In this document: in pieces, positions 1 to 7,920 of the stretch
Position numbering within the stretch: the stretch's first letter is position 1
Layout of the letters: the number at the start of each line of letters is the position of its first letter
Assembly (NCBI GenBank): GCA_003133265.1
Contig: PKWQ01000072.1
Span: 1 to 13,210 of the forward strand
Origin: Acetobacteraceae bacterium
GTDB taxonomy: Bacteria; Pseudomonadota; Alphaproteobacteria; Acetobacterales; Acetobacteraceae
Length of the DNA: 13,210 nt
Direction of reading: 5' to 3'
Notes under the pieces: model-generated
What the model was told of the DNA's origin: nothing
Databases searched by the model: none
What the model saw: only the letters and a program-made list of their open reading frames with translations
Translations under genes and position numbers: made by a program

Positions 1-899
1 CCGCCGAGATCGGCTGCATCGCGGCCGACAGCGCCTTCGCGCAGGTGATCATGTCGGGCTCTATGCCATAGGTCTGGCACCCCCACATGTTGCCGGTGCG
101 ACCGAAGCCGCAGATCACCTCGTCCGCCACCAGCAGGATATCGTATTTGCGCAGTACCGCCTGGATCTTTTGGAAATAGCCCGCTGGCGGCGGTAACGCA
201 CCGGCGCTGCCTTGCACCGGATCGCACCAGAACGCCGCCACGGTCTCCGGCCCTTCCGCCAATATCTGGCTCTCGAGCGTATCGGCCAGTCGCTGCGAGA
301 ATTGCTCCTCCGTCTCCCCCGGCTGGGCGTCGCGGTAGTAATTTAGTGATTCCGTATAAAGGAATCCGTCGAACGGCAGGCCGAAGCCGGCGTGGTATTC
401 CGGTTTGCCGGTCAGGTTGATCGCGACACAGGTGGAGCCGTGATAGCTGCCACGCCGCGAGATGATCTTGCGCTTCTCCGGTTTGCCCTGTGCGTGCCAG
501 TGTTACCACACCAGCTTGACCGCACTGTCGTTTGCTTCCGAGCCGGAGCATTGCAGCAGCACCTTCGACATCGGCACCGGCGCGATCGACAGCAATTTCT
601 CCGAAAGATCGATCGCCGGCCCATGCGAGGCATTCCGGAAAATCTGATAGTAGCCAAGCTTGCACATCGCCTCGTATGCGACCTTGGCAAGCCGCTGGTT
701 GCTATATAGCCAAGCGAAGCGCACCACAGCCCGGCACCGGCATCCAGGAAGGCATTGCCTTCATCGTCGTGAATGAACACCCCCTCGCATGCGTCATGAC
801 GGCGGGACCGACGTCGAGATGCCGACGCGCATTGGTCTGCGGGTGCAGCACCGAAGCGATATCGCGTGCATGCTGGCTGTTGGCAGGGAAATGCGTCAT
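1..899 (-). pseudogene. Class III (omega) aminotransferase, broken and cut by window edge
   Basis: PLP-dependent class III aminotransferase, the family that moves amino groups from omega-amino acids or amines to pyruvate or similar acceptors. Read on the minus strand from ATG 899-897, the protein is recognisable but spread over all three frames: MTHFPANSQHARD..., then VFIHDDEGNAFLDAGAGLW, then SNQRLAKVAYEAM...CSGSEANDSAVKLVW. The frame breaks lie at a five-base C/G run (780-784, one base short) and at a TATATA stretch (703-708, two bases too many). A TAA at 505-503 replaces the aromatic residue expected after KLVW. After the stop the frame stays open to the window edge and keeps the cofactor motif ADEVICGFGRTG and the likely PLP lysine in TCAKALS (codon 37-35). 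The 3' end is outside the window. It lies in the same orientation as the transporter operon, so it may once have acted on the imported compound. The family call is firm; substrate is unknown. Confidence 0.88.
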
Positions 900-1311
900 G
901 GCCTGGGTCCTGATGTCTGATGGATTTGGACGCTGCATGTCGGATCGGCTTTTGCCGGCACGCCACGTCGTAGCCGTCCGCCGTCACGCGGACCCGCATG
1001 GAGCGCCCGAGCCCGGTGGCCTGTCGGTTGAGCAGCACCCCGAGCGCGCCGCGCGCGATGCTGGCTTCCTCTATGACGGAGACGAACAACCGCGCAGTCG
1101 TCATGTCGAGCAAGAACGGCACGGATGCAAACTCCCAGTCTCATCCCCTCCGGCCTACCGCTGGAAGAGCAGGCCGCGTCAAGTTTGGTTTGCCTTCGAT
1201 CACGCGGCCGAGCAGCCACCCTTGCGCATCAACACGATTGCCAGAGTTAACCTTCCCAGCAAGCGGAAATTCATTCTGCATCGCCGCTTCGCTCGTTCAC
1301 GTTGCTGCCGA
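900..1311. other. Non-coding or decayed stretch between transporter operon and aminotransferase pseudogene
   Basis: These 412 bases hold no intact gene. Apart from the LysR-like remnant at 955-1104, I recognise no protein family in any frame, no tRNA and no mobile-element ends. A six-base inverted repeat (AAGCGG at 1261-1266, CCGCTT at 1284-1289) lies downstream of the last transporter gene, but its loop is 17 bases and no U-run follows it, so it is not a convincing terminator. Confidence 0.6.
955..1104 (-). pseudogene. Possible LysR-family regulator remnant with recognition helix deleted
   Basis: A roughly 50-residue stretch starting MTTARLFVSVIEEASIARGA resembles the N-terminal first helices of LysR-type transcription regulators, where a segment like LRLFVAVVEEGSIARAA is typical. 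It is followed directly by LGVLLNRQATGL, which resembles the LGxxLxxR stretch that normally comes about 20 residues later. The intervening part, which would hold the DNA-recognition helix, is missing, as expected from an in-frame deletion of about 60 bases. No effector-binding domain follows; the frame runs on as shadow sequence into the aminotransferase pseudogene. An ATG at 1122 in the same frame is an alternative start. The resemblance is from memory of the family and covers a short segment, so this is a tentative call. It fits the decay seen in the neighbouring aminotransferase. Confidence 0.4.
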
Positions 1312-2340
1312 TCAGACTGCGCGCTGACGCGACGCCTCTTCGAGCAGCGGCCCGGTTTCCGCCTTGGTGCCGGCGGCAATTGCATCCAGATGGTGGCAGG
1401 CGGCGTTGTGCCCCGGCGCGATCTCCCGCAGCGCCGGCGCATCGGCGGCGCAACGCGCATCGGCGAACGCGCAGCGCGTGCGGAAATGGCAGCCGCTTGG
1501 CGGAGACAGCGGATTGGGCAGCGTGCCACCGCCCAGCCGCGCGACACCGAGCGGCGCCTCGGCGGCCGCCAGCGCCACCAGCCGCCGCGTGTAGGGATGC
1601 GCCGGCCGACGCAGCACGTCGCGGGCCGGGCCGATCTCCACCATGCGGCCGAAATACATCACCCCCACGGCGTCGCTCAGATAGCGCACCACCGCGAGAT
1701 CATGGCCGATGAACAGGTAGGTCAGTCCCAGCCGCTGCTGCATCTCCCGCAACAGCGCCAGCACCTGCGCGCGCACCGAGACGTCCAGCGCCGAGACCGG
1801 CTCGTCCAGCACCAGCAGGCGCGGATCGACCGACAATGCCCGCGCGATGGCGATGCGCTGACGCTGCCCGCCGCTGAATTCGTGCGGATAGCGGCTCGCC
1901 GCGTCCCGCCGCATGCCGACCAGTTCCAGCACCTCGGCGGCCTTCATATCCGCCGCGCGGCGATGCACCCCCAGCGCCCGCAGCGGCTCGGTGACGATGG
2001 CGCCGGCACGCATGCGTGGGCTGAGCGCGCCGTAGGGGTCCTGGAAAACAGCCTGCACCAGCCGGCGATAGGCGCGTTCCTCCGCCGGGGTCTGGGCGAA
2101 GATGTCCTGGTCGTTGACCAGCAACTGGCCCTCGCTTGGCTGTTCCAGCTTCAGCAACATACGCGCGAGCGTGGTCTTGCCGCTGCCGGACTCGCCCACC
2201 ACGCCGAATGTCGTGCCGGCGGGAATGGCGAAGGACACGCCCTCCACCGCCGTCACCGTGCGCGACGCGGCGAACAGGCTGTGGCGCGGCAGGGTAAAGC
2301 GCTTGAACAGGCCCCGCGCCTCTACCATCGGCGGCGTCAT
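1312..2340 (-). CDS. Peptide-type ABC transporter ATP-binding protein (DppF/OppF-like)
   Basis: Second ATPase subunit of a dipeptide/oligopeptide/nickel-type importer; it works on the cytoplasmic face of the membrane with the neighbouring ATPase to power uptake. The 342-residue protein has Walker A GESGSGKTT (residues 50-58), Q-loop glutamine near 100 in FQDPYGALSP, signature FSGGQRQR (155-162), Walker B LLVLDE (175-180) and H-loop IGHD. The C-terminal region has the cysteine-bearing stretch GCHFRTRCAFADARC typical of this ATPase subfamily (oligo_HPY region). Start: ATG 2340-2338 overlaps the TGA of the upstream ATPase gene by four bases (ATGA), which argues for translational coupling; a longer in-frame reading to 2418 has no family match in its extra 26 residues. 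It is the last intact gene of the operon, and no clear terminator is visible after it. Confidence 0.95.
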   Translation of the reverse strand: MTPPMVEARGLFKRFTLPRHSLFAASRTVTAVEGVSFAIPAGTTFGVVGESGSGKTTLARMLLKLEQPSEGQLLVNDQDIFAQTPAEERAYRRLVQAVFQDPYGALSPRMRAGAIVTEPLRALGVHRRAADMKAAEVLELVGMRRDAASRYPHEFSGGQRQRIAIARALSVDPRLLVLDEPVSALDVSVRAQVLALLREMQQRLGLTYLFIGHDLAVVRYLSDAVGVMYFGRMVEIGPARDVLRRPAHPYTRRLVALAAAEAPLGVARLGGGTLPNPLSPPSGCHFRTRCAFADARCAADAPALREIAPGHNAACHHLDAIAAGTKAETGPLLEEASRQRAV

Positions 2341-3290
2341 GCGCCCTGCTCCGCCTGCCAGCAGAACACGCGATGGCGCGCGCCCACCGAGGTTTCGCCC
2401 GGCCGCTCGGCGCGGCAACGATCCTGCGCCAGCGGACAGCGATCGGCGAAGGCGCAGCCCGGCGGCAGTTCGGCGAGGTTCGGCACCTGGCCGGGAATGG
2501 CCTGCAGAACCACCTCGTCGTCCTCGATGCGGGGAACCGAGGCGAGCAGGCCGCGCGTGTAGGGATGCCTGGGCGCATGGAATATCCGCACCGTCGGCCC
2601 TTCCTCGACGATCCGCCCGGCATACATCACGATGACCCGGTCCGACAGCCGGCGGATCGCGGCGAGGTCGTGGGTGACGATAATGATGGCCGTGCCGGCG
2701 GTATCGCGGATTTCACGGAACAGCAGCAAGATCTCGTCCTGGATGCTGGCGTCCAGTGCCGTGGTGGGCTCGTCGGCGATCAGCAGCCGTGGCGCGGTCG
2801 CTGTCGCCATTGCCACCAGCACGCGCTGGCGCATGCCGCCGCTGAGCTGGTGCGGATACTGCCGCACCCGCAGTTCCGGCGCGGTCAGATGCACCCGCCG
2901 CAACGCCTCCACCGCCGTGTCCCGCGCGCCGCGTTCGCGCAGTACCTCGTTGACCTGGTTGCCGATGGTGAACAGCGGATCGAGCGAGGTCATCGGGTTC
3001 TGCAACACCATCCCGATCTCGCGCCCGCGCAGGCCGCGCATCTCGCGTTCCGGCAGATCGAGCAGGCTGCGCCCGTCGAAGACAACCTCTCCCTGCGCGC
3101 GAGCGGCGCGCGGCAGGGTACGGATCAGGGCCGAACAGAGCGTGGTCTTGCCGCTGCCTGACTCGCCGGCGATGCCGAGGATTTCGCCTGGGTGCAGATC
3201 GAAGCTCGCCTCCGCCACCGCGCGCACCGGCTGGGCTTGCGGGCCGAAGCTTACCGTCAGATCGCGCACCGTCAGCAGCGGCTGCGTCAT
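2337..3290 (-). CDS. Peptide-type ABC transporter ATP-binding protein (DppD/OppD-like)
   Basis: First ATPase subunit of the importer, pairing with the DppF-like protein encoded next. The 317-residue product starts MTQPLLTVRDLTVSFG. It carries Walker A GESGSGKTT (residues 42-50), a Q-loop in VLQNPMTSLDPL (Q97), signature LSGGMRQR (149-156), Walker B LLIADE (169-174) with the catalytic glutamate followed by PTTALD, and the H-loop VTHD. The C-terminal GCAFADRCPLAQDRC stretch is the cysteine-bearing extension seen in peptide-type ATPases and sometimes linked to an iron-sulfur cluster. Start: ATG 3290-3288 overlaps the TGA (3289-3287) of the permease gene by four bases, and the family similarity begins right there; a 50-residue upstream extension in the same frame is permease shadow. 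All nucleotide-binding motifs are intact, so the subunit should be functional. Substrate cannot be read from the ATPase. Confidence 0.95.
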   Translation of the reverse strand: MTQPLLTVRDLTVSFGPQAQPVRAVAEASFDLHPGEILGIAGESGSGKTTLCSALIRTLPRAARAQGEVVFDGRSLLDLPEREMRGLRGREIGMVLQNPMTSLDPLFTIGNQVNEVLRERGARDTAVEALRRVHLTAPELRVRQYPHQLSGGMRQRVLVAMATATAPRLLIADEPTTALDASIQDEILLLFREIRDTAGTAIIIVTHDLAAIRRLSDRVIVMYAGRIVEEGPTVRIFHAPRHPYTRGLLASVPRIEDDEVVLQAIPGQVPNLAELPPGCAFADRCPLAQDRCRAERPGETSVGARHRVFCWQAEQGA

Positions 3291-4114
3291 AACGCCCCAC
3301 GCGGATCGAATTTCACCCGCAGCCGCTCGCCCACCGTGTTGAAGCAGACCACCGCCAGCACGATGGCCAAACCCGGCCAAACCGTCAGCCACCAGGCAAT
3401 GCCCATGTAGGTCCGCCCCTGCGCCAGGATCAGCCCCCATGACATGTCCGGCGGCTGGATGCCGAGGCCGAGGAACGAGAGCGAGGATTCCAGGATGATC
3501 GCGCGTCCGACATCCAGCACCGCCAGCACCAGGATGGAGGTCTGCGCGTTCGGCAACACATGGCGCATGGCGATCGTCAGCGGCCGCACGCCGGCGACGC
3601 GCGCCAGCAGCACGAAATCGCGGCGCTTGATCGACAGCACCTCGCTGCGCACCAGCCGCGCATAGCGTGCCCAGTTGGTCAGGATCATCACCAGGATGAT
3701 GTTGCCCACGCCGGTGCCAAGTGCCGCGACCAAAGCCAAGGCCATCAGGATGAACGGCAGCGCGAGGAAGGCATCGACCAGCCGCATGATGGCCGCGTCG
3801 ACGAGGCCCCCAAGATAACCGGCGATCAGCCCAAGCAGCACGCCGATCGTGCCCGCCACCAGCACCGCCGCACCGGCGGTCAGCATGGAAATGCGGGTGC
3901 CCGCGATCAACCGGCTCAGCATGTCGCGCCCGAGCTGATCGGTGCCCAGCAGATGCGCGACCGTGCCGCCTTCCAGGCCGTATGGCGGCACCATCACGGC
4001 GCCGAAATCGGCTTCATCCGCCGCATAGGGCGCGAGCACGCCACCCAGCAGCGCCGCCACAATCAGCAACACACAGACGGCAATCGCCAGGATCGGCAGA
4101 CGGGCGGGCGGCAT
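3287..4114 (-). CDS. Peptide-type ABC transporter permease (DppC-like)
   Basis: Inner-membrane permease subunit of the binding-protein-dependent importer. The 275-residue protein opens MPPARLPILAIAVCVLLIVAAL with one membrane helix, then a periplasmic loop including LLGTDQLGRDMLSRLIAGTR, a motif strongly conserved in DppC/OppC proteins, and the BPD_transp_1 core. The cytoplasmic coupling loop RRDFVLLARVAGVRPLTIA contacts the ATPases. The segment ESSLSFLGLGIQPPDMSWG near the C-terminus is another hallmark of the family. Start: ATG 4114-4112 shares one base with the TGA of the DppB-like gene (TGATG), so the 421-residue open frame reaching 4552 is mostly upstream shadow. It ends in a four-base overlap with the DppD-like gene. 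Length is about normal for DppC (roughly 275-300 residues). Confidence 0.95.
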   Translation of the reverse strand: MPPARLPILAIAVCVLLIVAALLGGVLAPYAADEADFGAVMVPPYGLEGGTVAHLLGTDQLGRDMLSRLIAGTRISMLTAGAAVLVAGTIGVLLGLIAGYLGGLVDAAIMRLVDAFLALPFILMALALVAALGTGVGNIILVMILTNWARYARLVRSEVLSIKRRDFVLLARVAGVRPLTIAMRHVLPNAQTSILVLAVLDVGRAIILESSLSFLGLGIQPPDMSWGLILAQGRTYMGIAWWLTVWPGLAIVLAVVCFNTVGERLRVKFDPRGAL

Positions 4115-5028
4115 CAGGCGCGTATCCTGGGATCGAGCACCGCGTAGAGCAGATCGATCGCCAGATTGATGGCGATGAACAGCAGCGCGGTCAGCAATAC
4201 GCATGCCTGTACCAGCGGATAGTCGCGGTTCAGGATCGCATCCACCACCAGCTGGCCGATGCCGGGCCAGGAGAACACGCGCTCGGTTACCACCGCGCCA
4301 CTCAGCAGCAGGCCGAATTGCAGGCCGAGGTAAGTAACGATCGGCAGGGCGGCGTTGCGCAGCGCGTGCTTCAGAACGATCAGCCGGCGCGGAATGCCCA
4401 GCACGCGCTGCATCTGCACGAAATCGCTGCGCAGCGCCTCGGTCATGTTGGCCCAGGTCAGCAGCGCGATTGAGGCGGAGGCATAGAAGCCAAGCGTCAC
4501 CGCAGGCAGCACGAAATTGGCGGCGGTGCCATAGCCGGACGAGGGAAACCACGGCAGCGTGATGGCGAACAGCACGATCAGCATCAGCGCCACCCAGAAA
4601 CTCGGCATTGCCTGCCCCAGACTCGCATAGAACCGCACCGAGGTCGCGAACCAGCTTTCGGGAATGACAGCCGCCCCGATCCCCATCGGCACCCCGATCG
4701 CGATCGCCACCAGCATCGACAGGCCCGACAATTGCAGCGTCGGGCCGATCGCCTGCAACACCAGGCCAAGCGCGGGTTCACGGTAGCGGAAGGAAACCCC
4801 GAAATCGCCCTGCAGGATGTTGCCGAGGAACACGAAATACTGCTCGGGCAGCGAGCGATCGAGACCGTAGTGCTCACGGAAGAACGCGCGATCCGCGTCG
4901 GTTGCCTCGGACGGCATGATCAGCGGCGTCGGATCGCCGGTCAGCCGCGCGAGGATGAAGATCAGCAGGGTCAGCAGCAGCAGCGTGATCAGCGTCTGTC
5001 CGACGCGCCGATAGAGGAACGACCCCAT
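4114..5028 (-). CDS. Peptide-type ABC transporter permease (DppB-like)
   Basis: Inner-membrane permease that forms the transport channel with the DppC-like subunit. The 304-residue protein begins MGSFLYRRVGQTLITLLLLT, the usual N-terminal helix of DppB/OppB, followed by a periplasmic segment with the family hallmark FFREHYGLDRSLPEQY and LQGDFGVSFRYREPA. The remaining region has about five further hydrophobic segments of the BPD_transp_1 domain. The ATPase-coupling loop is EALRSDFVQMQRVLGIPRR, with the usual alanine of the EAA loop replaced by glutamine. VVTERVFSWPGIGQLVVDAI near the C-terminus is also typical. Start: ATG at 5028 with GGAAG about eight bases upstream and 13 bases after the stop of the binding-protein gene. 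It overlaps the next permease by one base. Family assignment is firm; the imported compound is not determined. Confidence 0.95.
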   Translation of the reverse strand: MGSFLYRRVGQTLITLLLLTLLIFILARLTGDPTPLIMPSEATDADRAFFREHYGLDRSLPEQYFVFLGNILQGDFGVSFRYREPALGLVLQAIGPTLQLSGLSMLVAIAIGVPMGIGAAVIPESWFATSVRFYASLGQAMPSFWVALMLIVLFAITLPWFPSSGYGTAANFVLPAVTLGFYASASIALLTWANMTEALRSDFVQMQRVLGIPRRLIVLKHALRNAALPIVTYLGLQFGLLLSGAVVTERVFSWPGIGQLVVDAILNRDYPLVQACVLLTALLFIAINLAIDLLYAVLDPRIRA

Positions 5029-5041
5029 CGTCCGCTTCCGC

Positions 5042-6610
5042 TCAGGCGGCCTTCACGACGTTCCAGAGCACCGGCCAGGACACGTTCGGCGTCGGCGCCC
5101 AGCTGATACCCTTGCCCACGGCATAGATGGAATCCAGCGTCCATAGCGTGATCACCGGCGCTTCCTCGTGCAGCTTGGCGAAGAGCTGGCGCAGGAACGG
5201 CGCGCGCTCGGCCGGCGAGGCGAAATCGTTCATCCGGTCCAGCATCGCGTCCACCTCCGGGTTCGAGTACCAGGAATACGACCCGCCGCTACGGATCGCC
5301 CGCAGCAGCCGCCCGGATGGATCGGCGTTGTAGTCTGTAAAATTGGCGTAGAGCAGATCGATCTGTGGGTCCTTGACCTTGCCGCCATAGATCGCCATCC
5401 AGGCGCCATAATCGAGAATGGTGACCTCGGTCTTCACCCCGATCTTGTTCAGGAAATAGGTGATGCCTTCCACCGTCTCGCGCGATTGCGGCACGCGCCC
5501 CGGCGCCTGCCCAAGAAAGTGCAGCGGCTTGCTGAAATCGAAGCCGGCACTGACCAGCATCTCGTGCGCCTTCTGCGGGTTGTAGCCGTACGGCTCGACC
5601 TTCACGTCGCAACCCAGGATGGCGCTGTTGCACGGCAGGTCCTGCGCGGTGGCGAAGCCGAACATCACGGTCTTCACCAGTGCGGCCTTGTCGATCGCCA
5701 TGTTCAGCGCACGGCGTACCTCCGGCTTGGCCAGATTCGGGTTCGCCACCGCGTTGATCGGCACGAAGATGTTGTTAAAGCTCGATACCCGCAGGATCTT
5801 GATGTTGGGCAGCCGTTGCAGCGGCATGACCAGCGCCGGCGGCACGTTGCAGACGATATCGGCTTCGCCGGTCTGGATCTGCGCCGCGCGCGACTGGTCG
5901 TCCGGGACGATCTTCATCATCACCTCGCCGACCTTCGGCACGCGCCCCCAATGGCCATCGAAGCCGCGCAGCTTAATGAAGGATTTCACCCGCCGATCCA
6001 CGAACGCGAACGGCCCGCTGCCGACCGGCTGTTTCGCGAAGGCCTCGTCGCCCACGGCCTGGAGATACTTCTTCGGCTTGATGTAGAAGAACTCGCCGAG
6101 ATTCTCCATGAACGAGGCATCGCGCCGCTTCAGCGTCACGCGGCAATGGCGGTCGTCCTGCACGATGACGTCGGCGATGTTGGCGACCAGGATGGCGGCG
6201 CGCGGATTGTGCGTCTCCGGCGCCGCCGCGCGCTGCCAGCTGAAGCGCACGTCCTCGGCGGTGACGGGATCGCCGTTATGGAACTTGGCGCCCGCGCGCA
6301 GCGTGAAATCATACGCAAGCCCATCGGCGCTCGGCGTCACCGCCTCGGCGAGGATCGGCGTCAGCTTGCCGTTCTCGTCGTGGCCATAAAGCCCCTCGAA
6401 GACATTGGCCATGAACAGGTATTCGTTGCCGCCGGGAATGCGGTCCGGGTCCAGGCTGACCACATCGGAGCCCAACGCCACCGTCAGCGACGGTTTGGCC
6501 TGGGCGCGCGCGGCCCCGGGAACGCCCAGTCCAGCGGCAAGCGCGATGCCGGCGGTGCCGCGCATCGCGGCGCGCCGTCCGATCCCCGGACGATTGGGAA
6601 GATGTCGCAT
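5042..6610 (-). CDS. Peptide/nickel-type periplasmic solute-binding protein (SBP_bac_5)
   Basis: Periplasmic receptor that captures the substrate and delivers it to the DppBC-like permease. The 522-residue protein has an N-terminal export signal with a twin-arginine element (GIGRRAAMRGTAGIALAAG, ending near GAARAQA), pointing to Tat export of a folded protein. The mature part begins KPSLTVALGSDVVSLDPDR and continues with NVFEGLYGHDENGKLTPILAEA, PHNPRAA-like and FHNGDPVTAEDVRFSWQRA segments, the classic SBP family 5 signature. Start: ATG 6610-6608 preceded by AGAGGA at six to seven bases. It lies 27 bases after the preceding binding-protein gene and 13 bases before the first permease gene, so all are co-transcribed. 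Members of this family bind peptides, nickel, opines, sugars or other small organics, so a peptide ligand should not be assumed. Confidence 0.95.
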   Translation of the reverse strand: MRHLPNRPGIGRRAAMRGTAGIALAAGLGVPGAARAQAKPSLTVALGSDVVSLDPDRIPGGNEYLFMANVFEGLYGHDENGKLTPILAEAVTPSADGLAYDFTLRAGAKFHNGDPVTAEDVRFSWQRAAAPETHNPRAAILVANIADVIVQDDRHCRVTLKRRDASFMENLGEFFYIKPKKYLQAVGDEAFAKQPVGSGPFAFVDRRVKSFIKLRGFDGHWGRVPKVGEVMMKIVPDDQSRAAQIQTGEADIVCNVPPALVMPLQRLPNIKILRVSSFNNIFVPINAVANPNLAKPEVRRALNMAIDKAALVKTVMFGFATAQDLPCNSAILGCDVKVEPYGYNPQKAHEMLVSAGFDFSKPLHFLGQAPGRVPQSRETVEGITYFLNKIGVKTEVTILDYGAWMAIYGGKVKDPQIDLLYANFTDYNADPSGRLLRAIRSGGSYSWYSNPEVDAMLDRMNDFASPAERAPFLRQLFAKLHEEAPVITLWTLDSIYAVGKGISWAPTPNVSWPVLWNVVKAA

Positions 6611-6637
6611 GTCGGTTCCTCTTCCGGTTTTTGCTGG

Positions 6638-7837
6638 CTAGGCCGGCAGCTTGCAGGCCGTGTCCGGCCCCGGCATCGCCTGCTCGGCCGGCACCGACAT
6701 GGTGATGATCGGCTTGAGCACGCCATCCACCATGCCAACCTGTCCGAAGAAGCCGGGCACCACAAGCTGATGGTCTTCCTTGCGCATCAGGCGACGGCCC
6801 TCGACGGTATCGAACGTGGCTCCTTCCATGGCGCGGCACACATCCAGCGGCTTGATGCTGCCTGCCTTCCGCACGGACTGGAAGATCACCTGCATACCGA
6901 CATAGCTCTCCCCCTCGAAATTCGACGGGGTGGTGCCAGGATATGCCTTGGCCCAGTCGGCGACGAACTTCTTGTTCTCCGGCGTGTCCAGGGTCGAACT
7001 GTAATTGATGATCCCCCAGATCCCCTTCGACAGATCCCCCATCGCCTTGACCGTGTTGTCGGTGACGAAACTGACGCCGGCGGTGACGATCAGGTCGAGC
7101 AGCCCGAACTGCTTCGCCTGCCGGGCGAAATTGATGGCGTCGCTGCCAGATAGCGCGACCCAAAGGCCGTGCGCGCCGGATTCCTTGACCTTCTGAATAT
7201 ACGGCGCGTAGTCGTTGCTCCCGAAGGGCGGGTAGTCTTCCGAGACGATCGTCTTGCCGCCGGCCTCCGCGGTGCGGCGGAAGCTGGCGCCGGAATCGCG
7301 CCCCCAGGCGGAATCGGCTGCCACGATCCCCCACTTCGCCTCGTTGCGACTCGTGAGCCACGGCTTCAACACCGCGGCATCGGAGTAGTCGGGATGGTTC
7401 ACGCGGAACATGCGGGGATTGCACGCCTTGCCGGTGATGTCGTTCGCCTTCGCGATGGTGGACACATACATCGCATCCCAGCGCGCCAGCATCGGACCAA
7501 TGGCGAGGCTTTCGCCCGAGGTCTGCGTCGCGACGAGGATATTGAAGCCGTCGAGCGCCAGCTTCTCGGCCTGCTTACGCGCCAAATCGGCTTTCGCCTC
7601 GGTATCGAGAAAACGTACCTCGACCATGCGGCCATCGACGCCGCCGGCGGCATTGGCCTCGTCGACCGCAAACACCACGCCACGCTTCGCCTGGTTGCCG
7701 ACATCCGCATAGGGGCCCGTCAAGGGCGTAGGAACGCCGATCCGGATCGGCTCCTTCGCCGCCGGAGCCCTCGTGGCGCCGGTCACAAGCAGCGCGCCGC
7801 CGACGCCCGCGAGTAACCCTCTCCTGTCGATCCGCAT
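6638..7837 (-). CDS. Branched-chain-amino-acid-type periplasmic binding protein (LivK-like, Peripla_BP_6)
   Basis: Periplasmic receptor of the class that normally serves LivHMGF transporters for branched-chain amino acids, amides, or aromatic and short-chain acids. The 399-residue product has a Tat-like signal (MRIDRRGLLAGVGGALLVTG) ending near APAA. The mature domain starts KEPIRIGVPTPLTGPYADVG, then GVVFAVDEANAAGGVDGR, the standard opening of Peripla_BP_6 proteins, and later segments such as WGIVAADSAWGRD and YPPFGSNDYAPYIQKVKES also fit. Start: ATG 7837-7835 has GGAGGGAA about nine bases upstream; an 87-base in-frame extension lies in non-coding spacer. Its stop (TAG 6640-6638) is 27 bases before the second binding-protein gene. 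No LivH, LivM, LivG or LivF gene is present here, so its membrane partner is either elsewhere in the genome or the neighbouring Dpp-type system; the sequence does not decide. Confidence 0.93.
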   Translation of the reverse strand: MRIDRRGLLAGVGGALLVTGATRAPAAKEPIRIGVPTPLTGPYADVGNQAKRGVVFAVDEANAAGGVDGRMVEVRFLDTEAKADLARKQAEKLALDGFNILVATQTSGESLAIGPMLARWDAMYVSTIAKANDITGKACNPRMFRVNHPDYSDAAVLKPWLTSRNEAKWGIVAADSAWGRDSGASFRRTAEAGGKTIVSEDYPPFGSNDYAPYIQKVKESGAHGLWVALSGSDAINFARQAKQFGLLDLIVTAGVSFVTDNTVKAMGDLSKGIWGIINYSSTLDTPENKKFVADWAKAYPGTTPSNFEGESYVGMQVIFQSVRKAGSIKPLDVCRAMEGATFDTVEGRRLMRKEDHQLVVPGFFGQVGMVDGVLKPIITMSVPAEQAMPGPDTACKLPA

Positions 7838-7920
7838 TATCCGTTCCCTCCGCTTGCGAGTTCCGCCGGCGCAGTATGCGCGATAATTCGGCGAATGATC
7901 GTTCGTTCTTAGACCACCGG
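7838..7920 (-). promoter_or_regulatory. Spacer with stacked inverted repeats between racemase and binding-protein genes
   Basis: This 83-base gap is the longest in the left arm. It holds a 21-base imperfect palindrome at 7881-7901 (9 of 10 base pairs match around a central G at 7891), directly abutted by a perfect short one, GCGCA-GTA-TGCGC, at 7869-7881. A third, overlapping palindrome with one mismatched pair, CGAATGATCGTTCG, lies at 7892-7905. No U-run follows in the direction of transcription, so it does not look like a simple rho-independent terminator. It could be an internal operator, an attenuating or RNA-stabilising hairpin between genes with different expression needs, or chance. 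I see no convincing -35/-10 pair here. Confidence 0.35.

Noticed and set aside
1261..1289. Inverted repeat AAGCGG/CCGCTT as a terminator of the transporter operon
   Set aside because: Six-base stem with a 17-base loop and no U-run; too weak to call.
532..2562. 676-codon open frame on the plus strand
   Set aside because: It lies antisense to the DppF-like ATPase and the pseudogene, is rich in Arg, His, Gln and Pro with no family resemblance, and is a typical high-GC shadow frame.
5168..7153. 661-codon open frame on the plus strand
   Set aside because: It is antisense to two clearly recognisable binding-protein genes and has shadow-like composition.
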